DNA from: Leptospira ognonensis
Lineage (GTDB): Bacteria > Spirochaetota > Leptospiria > Leptospirales > Leptospiraceae
Direction: 5' to 3'
DNA length: 64,000 bases
Assembly (NCBI RefSeq): GCF_004770745.1
Contig: NZ_RQGD01000022.1
Location: forward strand, 124,001 to 188,000
The notes beneath the pieces are model-generated. The model did no database searches. It was given only the letters and a program-made list of their open reading frames with translations, and was not told the origin of the DNA. Positions within the stretch are counted from its first letter, which is position 1, and each line of letters starts with the position of its first letter. A program made the position numbers and the translations under genes. Shown piece by piece: positions 35,686-44,521 of the stretch.

Positions 35686-36690
35686 TTAATTTCCGCGAAT
35701 AAAATCTTCTGAGCTAACTTTCGATGTTGAATCTTGTCTGATTAATTTCAAAACATTTGATGAACAATCTACTTCGATCAAACGAGTCCATTCTTCATCT
35801 CTCAATTGGCATAAATTTGATTGCACGACTGTTTTATCCTCAAGGAAAATTTCTGCGAAATAACCACCTTCCTGGAATCCATAGACTGACTCAACAGCAC
35901 CAAAGTTAGATGGATTGATAAATACTGTGCCTCGTTTTTTGATGATCCCTTGGTCTTCATGTACGTGGCCGGAGACGACTAGAGAAGGAGACTCATCATC
36001 CAAGTATCTTCGTATACCTTGGCTACCTACATTGCCCACACCTGGAACTTTATCAAAAAATCCATAGGATGGATTATGTATGACACAAATATCTGGGAGC
36101 TCTTGTCTGAAAAAATCTTCAGGCTCGCTATAGTTTTTGCCTTGTTTGGTGTATTCATGAAATACGACTGTTAATTTTTCAGGAATGCCTGATGTCCAAA
36201 TAGGTGCACCGCCGTAACCTGAAAATTTCAGATTTTGAAATTCAAAACTCTTTCTATGTATTTCTCTCTGATAGAGTTCTGTGTATTGAAGATCTAGGTC
36301 ATAATTTCCAGGAAGACAATAAACGGGAGATTTAGCATATCGTTGAATCAATTTCTCTATGATCTCATATTTATCTTTCATCGTTTTAGCTGCGATTTTA
36401 TAAAGATCACGATATGTATGAGATTTTTCGACTACGCTAGCTGGAAATTTTTCTGGAAAACGAATCGCTTTCGTAGTGAAGTCAAAAGGAGTTGATGCAT
36501 TTTTATTTTCGTTTAATAGATAATATAATTCTTCCTGAACACCACAAAATTCAATGATACGATCATACGAAAAAAATGCTTTATAAATGATGTCGCCAGA
36601 AAATAAGTATAAGTCAGCTTCAGTAGTTTGTAATATCTTTTTTAAACCATGCAATCCATCATGAATATCCGTTAGATACACAATTTTCAT
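35686..36690 (-). CDS. calcineurin-like metallophosphoesterase
   Basis: A 334-residue phosphoesterase with the metal ligands of the family: TDIHD (DxH), FSGDI (GD), PGNYD (GNxD in variant form), VIHNP and SGHVHED (GHxH). It probably hydrolyses phosphodiesters or phosphomonoesters in the cytoplasm; the substrate is unknown. ATG 36690 forms a 4-base ATGA overlap with the upstream stop and begins directly at the first beta-strand, so it is preferred to the frame from 36708. Second gene of the operon ending in recG. Confidence 0.85.
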   Translation of the reverse strand: MKIVYLTDIHDGLHGLKKILQTTEADLYLFSGDIIYKAFFSYDRIIEFCGVQEELYYLLNENKNASTPFDFTTKAIRFPEKFPASVVEKSHTYRDLYKIAAKTMKDKYEIIEKLIQRYAKSPVYCLPGNYDLDLQYTELYQREIHRKSFEFQNLKFSGYGGAPIWTSGIPEKLTVVFHEYTKQGKNYSEPEDFFRQELPDICVIHNPSYGFFDKVPGVGNVGSQGIRRYLDDESPSLVVSGHVHEDQGIIKKRGTVFINPSNFGAVESVYGFQEGGYFAEIFLEDKTVVQSNLCQLRDEEWTRLIEVDCSSNVLKLIRQDSTSKVSSEDFIRGN

Positions 36691-37373
36691 TTTTTGCTGA
36701 TATCCCAAAGCATAAGTTGTATATCTTTATCTTCTTCCATGAAATCGATTCTTACAAATTCTGGTCCAAAAAAATCTACAAGCGGCTTCAAAATGGTTCC
36801 TGAGCGCACAAAGATATTTACTTCTCCATTATCGGCTAATAGATATTGAATTTCAATTTTTCCGGCAATAGAAGGAACCAAATCTAGAAAATAATTTAGA
36901 TTTAATTGAACTTCCCATTGCAATCCTGTCATGGATAAAAGTTTCGGTTCAGTTTTTAAGATAGAATCTAGGACTTTCGCCTTGTGGAACGGATCAATTT
37001 TAACAAACCACCTAACAAAATCAAATCGTCTGGGTTTTGTATCCCAAACACGATAGCCGACAATTTTGAAGTGTACCTTATTGTCCTTAACAGAAACTGG
37101 TTTTAATCGAACCCTATAATGTATTGCATGAACTCCTATGAATTTTAAGATCCATAGCCAATCCATAAGATAAACACCGGTCAAATGGATTTCTCCCTTA
37201 ACGGATGTTATTTCCAGAGTTTCTAAGTCTGGGTCTTTATCGATAATTTCAGTCCGAATGACACTTCTTAAATTCCGAAGCAATATGGTTACCTTGTAAT
37301 TACTCTTCGGTACCACTCTCTGTGGAAGAAAAAGGTTCAATGGATTGAAACGGAAGAGATCCGTTAAAAGCAT
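36687..37373 (-). CDS. hypothetical protein, operon leader before recG
   Basis: A 228-residue protein without a recognised domain. It is rich in beta-strand-like alternation (EIHLTGVYLMDWLW, KIEIQYLLADNGEVNIFV) and in basic and aromatic residues; no signal peptide or clear membrane helix is seen. It is the first gene of the operon metallophosphoesterase-zinc ribbon-recG and overlaps the next gene by 4 bases. Its function cannot be named from sequence. Confidence 0.7.
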   Translation of the reverse strand: MLLTDLFRFNPLNLFLPQRVVPKSNYKVTILLRNLRSVIRTEIIDKDPDLETLEITSVKGEIHLTGVYLMDWLWILKFIGVHAIHYRVRLKPVSVKDNKVHFKIVGYRVWDTKPRRFDFVRWFVKIDPFHKAKVLDSILKTEPKLLSMTGLQWEVQLNLNYFLDLVPSIAGKIEIQYLLADNGEVNIFVRSGTILKPLVDFFGPEFVRIDFMEEDKDIQLMLWDISKK

Positions 37374-37429
37374 AAATTAAAATTAATTTCTATTGCGTTT
37401 TTGAAAAGCCAATTTAAAGTACAGAACTC

Positions 37430-38431
37430 ATGAAGATCGGAGTAATTGGCGCAGGAAGTTTTGGCACCGCACTAGGTAGCATTTTGGCGGATAAGGGCTA
37501 TGATGTGGTTTTGTGGACGCGGAGTCCCGACCAGATGAAATCCATCAATGAAAAGCATATCAATAACAAGCATATGCCAGATTTGGTCCTCCCCGACAAG
37601 CTACGTGCTAGTATGGATTTGATCGAGGTAGTCAAAGAAAAGGACATGATCGTCTCTGCTCCGCCCTCCCATGCTCTGAGTGGTATTTTAAAGGAAATCA
37701 GAGACCACTTGCCTACAAAAATCCCGATCGTTTCTGCTTCCAAGGGCATCGAAAACGATACTTTGCGCCTTGTTTCCGAAATTTTTGAAACGGAGCTACC
37801 AGGATCCTTTCACTCTCAGCTTTCCTACCTTTCGGGTCCAAGTTTTGCCAAAGAAATGGTGCGCAAGGTTCCGACGATCGTTTCCATTGCATCGAAAAAC
37901 GAGGCAACGGCAAAACGGGTACAAGAGATTTTTAGTTTCACTTATTTTAGAACCTATTGGACTCCTGATGTGGTCGGCGTCGAAGTTGGGGGAGCTCTTA
38001 AAAACGTGATCGCCATTGCAGCTGGCGTTGCAGATGGACTTGGCTTTGGCCAAAACACTCGGGCAGCGATCATCACACGCGGACTCAATGAGATCACCCG
38101 TATGGGTCTCAAGATGGGAGCTGATCCCATGACCTTTCTCGGTCCGTCCGGCATGGGAGATTTGGTTCTCACTTGTTGCGGGGAAGCTTCTAGAAATCGA
38201 ACCGTAGGCTTTCGTCTTGGCAAGGGTGAAAAATTAAAAGATATATTAGCATCTATGAATGAAGTTGCCGAAGGCGTAAAGACCACACTTTCTAGTAAAA
38301 ACTTAGCCGACAAATACGGGGTAGAAATGGCGATTACCAGCGAAGTTTACAAGATGTTGTATGAGGACAAGGATCCGAAAGAAGTGGTAAAAGCCTTGAT
38401 GGGAAGGGATTTAAAAAGAGAGGGTGTTTAG
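37430..38431 (+). CDS. gpsA: glycerol-3-phosphate dehydrogenase [NAD(P)+]
   Basis: A 333-residue GpsA, which reduces dihydroxyacetone phosphate to sn-glycerol 3-phosphate for phospholipid synthesis. GAGSFG at 7-12 is the NAD(P) motif; SASKGIE and [10 protein letters not shown] are characteristic, the catalytic Lys lies in [13 protein letters not shown], and [14 protein letters not shown] and GRDLKRE are present. Length is normal. It is monocistronic and a candidate terminator follows. Confidence 0.95.
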   Translation: MKIGVIGAGSFGTALGSILADKGYDVVLWTRSPDQMKSINEKHINNKHMPDLVLPDKLRASMDLIEVVKEKDMIVSAPPSHALSGILKEIRDHLPTKIPIVSASKGIENDTLRLVSEIFETELPGSFHSQLSYLSGPSFAKEMVRKVPTIVSIASKNEATAKRVQEIFSFTYFRTYWTPDVVGVEVGGALKNVIAIAAGVADGLGFGQNTRAAIITRGLNEITRMGLKMGADPMTFLGPSGMGDLVLTCCGEASRNRTVGFRLGKGEKLKDILASMNEVAEGVKTTLSSKNLADKYGVEMAITSEVYKMLYEDKDPKEVVKALMGRDLKREGV

Positions 38432-38451
38432 GAAAATTAGACTACTTGATT

Positions 38452-38502
38452 TTTGCCACCTCTCTAACAAAAGTTAGCAAGGCGGCAAACACTATCTTTT
38501 TG
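38452..38502 (+). terminator. probable intrinsic terminator after gpsA
   Basis: A long imperfect stem: TTTGCCACC (38452-38460) pairs with GGCGGCAAA (38481-38489) around an inner CTAAC-AAAA-GTTAG helix. A run of five T starts about 8 bases after the stem. The offset T-run lowers confidence. Confidence 0.5.
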
Positions 38503-38503
38503 G

Positions 38504-38908
38504 CTACAAAAGCTTCGTAATCAAATAAACAAAACAGGCAAGCTGCGTCACGTAAAAAGTAAATCGGATGTTTACTGCAATGACAGAAGTAGAAATTAAG
38601 TGAGTGATCGTTTGAGCAATCCTTGCACCCACCACCAGATAACATGCATTAATGAACAGGGTATCTATGTATCCCGCTACATTTCCAATAAGAACAAGAG
38701 TTGCAAAAATAGGCAAATTTTCAATCGCATTTGATTGGGCTCTTGTCAATTGCCAATACCTTTCCGTGCCATGTTTGATCCCTGGTGTGAAATCGTTCGA
38801 TTTCTTTTTGCCAATCAGAACCTGGACAGATCGATATCCAATCACAAGAAAGATTAAAAATACTGTCCAGCAAGCAAACAACAAGAGAGCGAAGAGTGAT
38901 TGGTTCAT
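38504..38908 (-). CDS. MAPEG family membrane protein
   Basis: A 134-residue four-helix membrane protein of the MAPEG family, related to microsomal glutathione transferases. Helices lie at about 8-28, 66-82, 88-104 and 113-132. The loop RAQSNAIENLPIFA is the family signature (RAHxNxxENxP). It may bind glutathione or another thiol or lipid; the bacterial substrate is usually unknown. The ATG follows the stop of the preceding secreted-protein gene with no gap. Confidence 0.85.
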   Translation of the reverse strand: MNQSLFALLLFACWTVFLIFLVIGYRSVQVLIGKKKSNDFTPGIKHGTERYWQLTRAQSNAIENLPIFATLVLIGNVAGYIDTLFINACYLVVGARIAQTITHLISTSVIAVNIRFTFYVTQLACFVYLITKLL

Positions 38909-39529
38909 TTATATCTCCTTAACTTTTAAACCGGCAATCAAAGCATCAAAACTTTCCACTTCACGATCGAATGTTGATTCTAACGTGAAAGCAATAAACT
39001 GAATCGAACCAAATTTACCGCTAGAAAGAAAGTTATAGAAGATAAAATTCAAACCTTTGGATGATGCTCTGTATTTAACGATCTTTCCAGGTAGTCCATT
39101 TACCGTCACCTCTTCGACATCAATGATGTAAGCATTTGCATCCACATCCTTGGCATTGGCGAGTACGATTTCAGGAAAACTATCCATAGGAATTTCAATC
39201 CCCTCGTAGATTACCATCGAATAACATGTCTTTTTACTATTTTCAAACCCGAACTCTGCAGAATCATTGGAAGCTTTTACACTCTCCCAATTTTTGGGAT
39301 TATAGGAGATGTCATACTTGTCGTATTTACTTTTTAAGATCCCTGTTTGGTCGGCAGTTTGCTTCAGATTCCGCAGGTTTGAATTGGAAGTATTGGATTT
39401 TCCCACTTCTGCATACTTCCAGGTAAAATTTTCATGCAAGATTACTTTTTTACCAGACTTCGTGGTCGCTTCTTCTCCGAGGAGAGACAAAGAGAGGAGC
39501 GGGATTAGAATGAGAGTTTTGTACTTCAT
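38909..39529 (-). CDS. secreted protein of unknown function
   Basis: A 206-residue protein with an N-terminal signal peptide (1-18, LLSLSLLGE) and no named domain. The mature N-terminus (TKSGKKVILHENFTWKYAEV) is common in bacterial periplasmic proteins of unknown role. The C-terminal two-thirds resembles a compact alpha/beta domain seen in secreted bacterial proteins, but this is only a weak impression. A promoter-like TTGTAA/TATAAT pair lies just upstream. The MAPEG gene directly follows its stop. Confidence 0.65.
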   Translation of the reverse strand: MKYKTLILIPLLSLSLLGEEATTKSGKKVILHENFTWKYAEVGKSNTSNSNLRNLKQTADQTGILKSKYDKYDISYNPKNWESVKASNDSAEFGFENSKKTCYSMVIYEGIEIPMDSFPEIVLANAKDVDANAYIIDVEEVTVNGLPGKIVKYRASSKGLNFIFYNFLSSGKFGSIQFIAFTLESTFDREVESFDALIAGLKVKEI

Positions 39530-39549
39530 AAAGAACCTAATTTGAGACG

Positions 39550-39577
39550 ATTATAAAGGAGAAACTTAGAATTACAA
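39550..39577 (-). promoter_or_regulatory. sigma70-like promoter for the 39529 gene
   Basis: On the reverse strand, TTGTAA (39572-39577) and TATAAT (39550-39555) are separated by 16 bases. The -10 hexamer ends about 20 bases before the ATG, giving a leader of roughly a dozen bases. The pair serves the secreted protein and MAPEG genes. Confidence 0.5.
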
Positions 39578-39579
39578 GA

Positions 39580-40416
39580 TTAAGTAAAGATTTCTGACTT
39601 AATTTTTTGCCAGACTGAGAGCCAGGAAGATGTAAAAAAATGATCTTTTGCTGATTCGATTTCACTGATTTTAATCCCTGCCTGCTTTCCTATGGCAATG
39701 GTCCTATCTCTGGGAAACCATTTATCTTCCTTGGGTAAAAATATTTCCATTGGTGATTTATTATTTAATATTTGTTCTGTGATATCAAAACCAGGAATAA
39801 ATAGGTTTCTTAAAAAGGTGGCAAGGTCTGCTAAATGAATTCGATGATTCTTAACGGTAAAATTTAAATCTCTCAAATTCGCAGTGTACAACCAAGAAGG
39901 ATCCGCTAATCGGGAATAGATGACCTCTCGCTGTTTACTATTTTCTGTCTCGTTGTTTTTGGAATCAGAAATTATTAATTTTAAAAATTCGTCAATGTTT
40001 CGATTTTCATATAAATATTCTAGACTGAGGCGACTGTTTAGAATGGGTGATAATAGATACTTCTTTAGAAATTTCAATTGGTTCCCTAGCATAACGAGTG
40101 CTGCTCCACCACCACTATGACCAATACCAACCAAGGGAATTTCTAAAAGGTGATTTAATCTTAGAAAATGCATCAGCTGGTCAATGGAATCACTGGGATT
40201 GTAATTGCCGAAACTATTTCCGTGGGAAGTAGGATTGTAACGAATCAACATAATTTTCTGAGAAATTAATTCTGATTCTTTGATACGAAAGGATCTGGCA
40301 TTCCCTCCCGTTGATGGCCAGATGAGCAGTAACAAACGAGGACGAGGCAAACCAATAAATGAATCTCGATACTGATTTGAAAGGTAACCATTCACAATCA
40401 GCTCAAAATCATTCAT
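39580..40416 (-). CDS. alpha/beta hydrolase-like protein
   Basis: A 278-residue cytoplasmic hydrolase. The nucleophile elbow is GHSGGGA, the oxyanion segment WPSTGGNARSF, the acidic residue in KEDKWFP and the late His in AKDHFFTSS. This triad resembles carboxylesterases and thioesterases; the substrate is unknown. It begins 6 bases after the map stop codon, so it is probably co-transcribed with map. Confidence 0.78.
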   Translation of the reverse strand: MNDFELIVNGYLSNQYRDSFIGLPRPRLLLLIWPSTGGNARSFRIKESELISQKIMLIRYNPTSHGNSFGNYNPSDSIDQLMHFLRLNHLLEIPLVGIGHSGGGAALVMLGNQLKFLKKYLLSPILNSRLSLEYLYENRNIDEFLKLIISDSKNNETENSKQREVIYSRLADPSWLYTANLRDLNFTVKNHRIHLADLATFLRNLFIPGFDITEQILNNKSPMEIFLPKEDKWFPRDRTIAIGKQAGIKISEIESAKDHFFTSSWLSVWQKIKSEIFT

Positions 40417-40422
40417 ACAAAT

Positions 40423-41169
40423 CTACCTTGTGGCTACGATTGCCTGACCATCCATCACTATAACTGTATGTTCACACTGTGCCACATAACTTCTGTCTAA
40501 TGTAGAAAGGGTCCATCCATCTGATAATTCAACTGCCATCTCTGATCTTGTCGAAACAAAACTTTCAATTGCTAAAACTAAACCTGAAGTTAACGTTCTT
40601 TTGTCTCTTTTGTTTTCATAGACTAATACTTCTGGCTCTTCATGAAGTTTTCGTCCAGTGCCGTGACCTGCTAAATTCTTGATCACCTTAAATCCATTTC
40701 TGTTCGCCGTTTGTTGGATTTCACGACCGAGGTGTCTTAACAAATTGCCGGTGTGTGCCACGTTAATCGCAGCTTCGGTTCCTAGTTTTGCCACCTCACA
40801 AAGGTGTCGTAACTCTTGGCTTGAAGAATCTCCAACGACAAAAGAAATGCCCGTATCTGCATAGAAATCATCTAACCTGGCGGAAACGTCGATATTCACG
40901 AGATCGCCATCTTTTAATATCCGATCGCGAGAAGGAATGCCATGCGCGATTTCATGATTTACACTTATACAGGTATAACCTGGAAATTTATAGTCGTGTT
41001 TCGGTGCGGACAAAGCACCTGCCTTTTCGAAAACTACTTTTGCCATCTGGTCTAATGCAAAGGTAGAAATGCCTTCCTTACTTTTTTCCATCAAAAAATC
41101 TCTGAGTCTTCCTACAAATTTACCGACTCTTAAAATTCCCTTTAACTCTTTTTCGTTTTGTATAGACAT
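40423..41169 (-). CDS. map: methionine aminopeptidase, type I
   Basis: A 248-residue enzyme that removes the initiator Met from nascent proteins. Metal ligands and catalytic residues are visible: AHGIPS (His), NIDVSARLDDFYADTG (the two Asp), GHGTGRKLHEEP (His), AIESF (Glu) and QCEHTV (Glu). There is no N-terminal extension. The alpha/beta hydrolase gene follows after 6 bases; a dehydrogenase gene precedes it by 29 bases on the same strand. Confidence 0.93.
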   Translation of the reverse strand: MSIQNEKELKGILRVGKFVGRLRDFLMEKSKEGISTFALDQMAKVVFEKAGALSAPKHDYKFPGYTCISVNHEIAHGIPSRDRILKDGDLVNIDVSARLDDFYADTGISFVVGDSSSQELRHLCEVAKLGTEAAINVAHTGNLLRHLGREIQQTANRNGFKVIKNLAGHGTGRKLHEEPEVLVYENKRDKRTLTSGLVLAIESFVSTRSEMAVELSDGWTLSTLDRSYVAQCEHTVIVMDGQAIVATR

Positions 41170-41198
41170 GCTGTTTCCTTTTTATCAATTCTTTCTAA

Positions 41199-42209
41199 CT
41201 AAATTTTAATTACAATTTTACCGAAATGAGATCCTGTTCTTAAGTATTCAATGGCCTCTCGGGTTTCTTCTATGGGAAAAATTTTATCTATCACTGGCTT
41301 CATTTTGGAGGCTTCCATCGCTAGGTTCATTTGGATGAATGCTTTCCTTCCTCCGACAACAATGCCTTGGACCTTGATATTATTCATAACGACTGGAAGT
41401 AAATTCAGCTCGCCCGACCGACCAGCCAGAATTCCTATCAGGTGGATCACACCAAAGGGTTTACATGCTATGATGGACTGCTCTAGAGTACCAGCCCCTC
41501 CGACCTCGACAACGTGATCGGCTCCGACTTTATTCGTTATCCGCCTAACTTCCGTTCCCCATGCTTCCACTTCTTTATAATTGATCAGATGATCAGCTCC
41601 AAGTCCCTTTGCCTTTTCTAATTTTTCGGCAGAAGACGAAGTTAGGATGGTGACGGCTCCGGCTAACTTGGCAAATTGTAGGGCAAAAATCGACACTCCT
41701 CCCGTTCCTTGGATCACCACTGTATGTCCCGGCAAGAGATGACTGAACGTATGAAAGCTAGACCAAGCCGTAAGCGCGGCACAAGGGAGAGTCGATGCTT
41801 CCTCAAAGGAAAGGTGAGCAGGAATCTTTACAAGACCCGTATCTGGAAAAATGGCAAACTCTCGTAATGTGCCAGGCAATGGTCCACCGATGGTGTTTCT
41901 CAGTTCAGCATGAGTCGCCTCCTGGGCAATCCAATTTGGCGCAAATGTGGCAAGCACCCTGTCACCTAACTTAAATTCTGAAACTTCTTCACCAATCTCC
42001 ACCACCTCACCTGCTCCATCACTACAAGGAACCAAAGGTAACGGAAACTTAGGATTGTATTTACCCGTGACGACTAAATGATCGCGAAAGTTGAGAGAGG
42101 CCGCTCGCATACGTATTAAGACTTGGTTCGCTTTAGGTTTAATTGGCTCTGGAGCATCGATCAACTTAAGATTTTCAAGGCCGAATGCTAAGATTTCAAT
42201 TTGTTTCAT
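41199..42209 (-). CDS. zinc-type alcohol dehydrogenase/quinone oxidoreductase-like protein
   Basis: A 336-residue medium-chain dehydrogenase. The GroES-like N-terminal domain includes PCSDGAGEVVEIGEEV, and the NAD(P) motif is GTGGVSIFA, followed by AKGLGADHLINYK. The structural-zinc cysteine cluster is absent, as in quinone-reductase-like members, so a catalytic zinc is uncertain. It likely reduces or oxidises small carbonyls or enoyls with NADPH. A tandem 9-base direct repeat lies about 50 bases upstream of the start. Confidence 0.85.
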   Translation of the reverse strand: MKQIEILAFGLENLKLIDAPEPIKPKANQVLIRMRAASLNFRDHLVVTGKYNPKFPLPLVPCSDGAGEVVEIGEEVSEFKLGDRVLATFAPNWIAQEATHAELRNTIGGPLPGTLREFAIFPDTGLVKIPAHLSFEEASTLPCAALTAWSSFHTFSHLLPGHTVVIQGTGGVSIFALQFAKLAGAVTILTSSSAEKLEKAKGLGADHLINYKEVEAWGTEVRRITNKVGADHVVEVGGAGTLEQSIIACKPFGVIHLIGILAGRSGELNLLPVVMNNIKVQGIVVGGRKAFIQMNLAMEASKMKPVIDKIFPIEETREAIEYLRTGSHFGKIVIKI

Positions 42210-42257
42210 TGGATTCCTATAACTCTTATTTTTCCACGATTGCTTTTTTTAAAGGGA

Positions 42258-42275
42258 ACATCACTGACATCACTG
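42258..42275. repeat. tandem 9-bp direct repeat upstream of dehydrogenase
   Basis: ACATCACTG occurs twice head-to-tail with no gap, about 50-66 bases upstream of the dehydrogenase start (42209). Two direct copies one helical turn apart could bind a regulator; this is inference. Confidence 0.6.
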
Positions 42276-42366
42276 CGTGTTAAATGTTTTTTTTAAAAGT
42301 ATTACTCACAGTTGACTTACTCAAGGCCTTGAACAAAATTATTTCCAACTTTATTTTTTCCTCTTC

Positions 42367-42471
42367 TCATCGAAGGTATACTAATTTTCTGATTGCCTCG
42401 ACCAAATCTTTTGAGCTTATCTCTTTACCATTACTCTTTCTTAATTTAGAATCTTTTGGTGAGGAAATCAC
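42367..42471 (-). pseudogene. short GTG-initiated frame ending in TGA, open beyond
   Basis: GTG 42471 follows AAAGGAGAGA with proper SD spacing. The frame encodes 34 residues and ends in TGA at 42367-42369; the same phase then stays open for about 29 more codons rich in Lys, Glu and Leu. It may be a decayed small gene interrupted by one stop, or chance in AT-rich DNA. No homologue is recognised. Confidence 0.25.
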
Positions 42472-42602
42472 ATCTCTCCTTTAGGAGTTTCATATTGTCA
42501 ATTTTAAGTGGAAATTTTGCATTTTCAAGGGCAATTAAGATTCTACCTGAGCGATCGACTTTTCAAATCAACCTTCGATGCAAACTCTTAATTTGTTTTA
42601 GT

Positions 42603-43031
42603 TTAATCTGGTAACACGACTTCACCTTTTTCGTTCAATGGAAAGAAAGGATTATAGGCAACTTCGAATAGGTGACCATCTGGATCCGCGAAGTAGCTGC
42701 TGTATCCTCCCCAAAAAACATGTTGAGGTTCTTTCAATATCTTTGCACCAAGCATTCGAACTTTTGAGATGACTTCTCTTACTTCCTCTTCGCTCTCAGC
42801 ATTGTAGGCAAGAGTCAACGCAGAAAACCCTGTCTCTTGGTCAGGAACATTTGCATCTAGAGCGAGCGCTCCACGATTGAATAAGGAAAGAATCATACCA
42901 TTTAACTGAAAAAAGGCGACCGAATCTTGACTCATATTAGATTTTTTCCATCCGAGTCCTTTCTCATAAAAATCCAAAGAACGGGTAAGATCTCTAACGC
43001 CTAACGTGATTAAATTCAATTTTTGTTTCAT
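42603..43031 (-). CDS. VOC/glyoxalase-fold protein
   Basis: A 142-residue protein of the vicinal oxygen chelate superfamily with two beta-alpha-beta-beta-beta units. Visible elements are LNLITLGVRDLTRSLDFYEKGLGW at the first unit (quoted in parts: LGVRDL, FYEKGLGW) and YFADPDGHLFEVAYNP in the second, the latter with the usual metal-site Glu. Enzyme class (lyase, dioxygenase or resistance protein) cannot be told. ATG 43031 has GGAGGGAAA upstream and was preferred to 43055. Confidence 0.83.
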   Translation of the reverse strand: MKQKLNLITLGVRDLTRSLDFYEKGLGWKKSNMSQDSVAFFQLNGMILSLFNRGALALDANVPDQETGFSALTLAYNAESEEEVREVISKVRMLGAKILKEPQHVFWGGYSSYFADPDGHLFEVAYNPFFPLNEKGEVVLPD

Positions 43032-43138
43032 AAACTTTCCCTCCAAAGTGGTCAAAATACGAACTAAATGCGATAAAAAAGCAGAAAATTAAAGAAGGGT
43101 TTTACACTTTCGAAAGAATTTGATAAACGGATGCTATT

Positions 43139-43179
43139 GGGTGGCGGGTCTAGTACCCCACCCATTGATCAGGGCGGGG
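43139..43179 (-). promoter_or_regulatory. GC-rich three-arm structure between ccr and VOC gene
   Basis: Read on the reverse strand, arm 1 CCCCGCCC (43179-43172) can pair with arm 2 GGGTGGGG (43163-43156), and arm 2 with arm 3 (ACCCGCCACCC, 43149-43139). The two hairpins are mutually exclusive. No T-run follows. It lies 24 bases after the ccr stop. It may be an attenuator-like element or one copy of a dispersed genomic repeat. Confidence 0.45.
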
Positions 43180-43202
43180 AACTATATCCTCAAATACCGG
43201 TC

Positions 43203-44450
43203 CTATTTTGCTCCCAATCCCGTAGTCTTGGCACCAACTAAGATAGACATATTTCCCGCAGGGTGTTTATTCTCTCTCATAAGCTGGTGGCATTCACCTG
43301 TTTCGTTAAAGGCAAATGTCCTTGCAAGAACTGGATCTACTTTCTTATCGATCACAAGCTGATTCAAATCCTGACAATTCTCATCATTTGCAAAATGTGA
43401 ACCTTGTAGACGCTTTTGTCGCATCCACAAATAACGCAAGTCAGCTGTTGCATTAAAGCCAGAGGTTCCAGCACAAATAACTACCATTCCTCCTGTTTCA
43501 CAGACAAAAACCGAAGTCGGCAATGTACTCTCACCTGGATGTTCAAATACGATTTGAGGATTTTTACCTTTTCCAGCTATATCCCAAATTGCTTTTCCAA
43601 ACTCTCGCGCATCTTTTGTCCATTTACCGAATTCTTCTGGTTTGTTGATATCACTGGTGATGGCACCCCAATGCTTGAAATGATTTCGGTTGATGACCCC
43701 TGCCGCCCCTAAATTTTTGCAAAATTCAAATTTATCATCAGACGAAACAACCGCAATCGGAATCCCACCAGCTGCCTTTACAATTTGAATCGCCATGGCA
43801 CCAAGCCCACCAGCACCACCCCAAATCAGAACCACATCACCAGGTTTTACATCGTTTGGCTTCCAATGATGTAACATGCGATAAGCGGTAGCAGCAACTA
43901 ACATATAAGCGGCAGATGCCTCCCATGTCAAATGTTTTGGTCGGGGAAGGCATTGATGATCTTGCACTTTGCAGAACTGTGCGAAAGAACCCCAATTCGA
44001 TTCATATCCCCAAATGATTTGACTTGGAGCATACATTGGATCTTTTCCTGCGAGGACCCAAGGATCTTTAGGATCCCACATGGCACAATGTACAACAACT
44101 TCATCGCCGATTTTTACATTTTTAACTTCGGAACCGACCTTGTATACAATACCTGATGCATCCGATCCACCAATGTGAAACTTTTCAGGCTCGCCTTTTT
44201 TATTGCGTGCTGCGATGACATCCACTGGATAACCAAGAGCAGCCCAAACATTATTATAATTTACGCCTGCTGACATGACTGCCACCAGCACTTCGTTTGG
44301 TGCAATCTCTGGTACATCTATAACTTCTGATTGAAAAGATTTTGTCGGTTCCCCGTAACGCTCTGGTCGAATGACTTGGGCGTGCATTTTTTTTGGTACA
44401 ACTCCTACCGGAGGAAGTTCGCCTACTGGAACGATTTCAACATTGCTCAT
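43203..44450 (-). CDS. ccr: crotonyl-CoA carboxylase/reductase
   Basis: A 415-residue enzyme that reductively carboxylates crotonyl-CoA to ethylmalonyl-CoA with NADPH and CO2. Family hallmarks are the long N-terminal strand [61 protein letters not shown]-binding [12 protein letters not shown] and the CO2-pocket region around [20 protein letters not shown] 44450 has AAGGT upstream. The other genes of the ethylmalonyl-CoA pathway are not in this window; the enzyme may supply ethylmalonyl-CoA for acetyl-CoA assimilation or branched lipids. Confidence 0.93.
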   Translation of the reverse strand: MSNVEIVPVGELPPVGVVPKKMHAQVIRPERYGEPTKSFQSEVIDVPEIAPNEVLVAVMSAGVNYNNVWAALGYPVDVIAARNKKGEPEKFHIGGSDASGIVYKVGSEVKNVKIGDEVVVHCAMWDPKDPWVLAGKDPMYAPSQIIWGYESNWGSFAQFCKVQDHQCLPRPKHLTWEASAAYMLVAATAYRMLHHWKPNDVKPGDVVLIWGGAGGLGAMAIQIVKAAGGIPIAVVSSDDKFEFCKNLGAAGVINRNHFKHWGAITSDINKPEEFGKWTKDAREFGKAIWDIAGKGKNPQIVFEHPGESTLPTSVFVCETGGMVVICAGTSGFNATADLRYLWMRQKRLQGSHFANDENCQDLNQLVIDKKVDPVLARTFAFNETGECHQLMRENKHPAGNMSILVGAKTTGLGAK

Positions 44451-44521
44451 ATATTTACCTTTTTTATAAAATTCGAGTATAATCTAGATTTCCTTGCAGG
44501 ATAGAAATCCATTCCCTCCTG

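Larger units (their letters stand above)
42210..42602. other. intergenic region with tandem repeat and a broken small ORF
   Basis: This 393-base gap holds the tandem 9-mer at 42258-42275 and a reverse-strand GTG-initiated 34-codon frame at 42367-42471 with a good AGGAG upstream. The frame continues open for about 29 further codons after its TGA. No known family is recognisable and no RNA gene is seen. Confidence 0.4.

Noticed and set aside
42284..42484. 66-codon forward frame in the intergenic region
   Set aside because: No ribosome site, AT-driven composition and no recognisable motif; the opposite strand has a better SD-linked frame.
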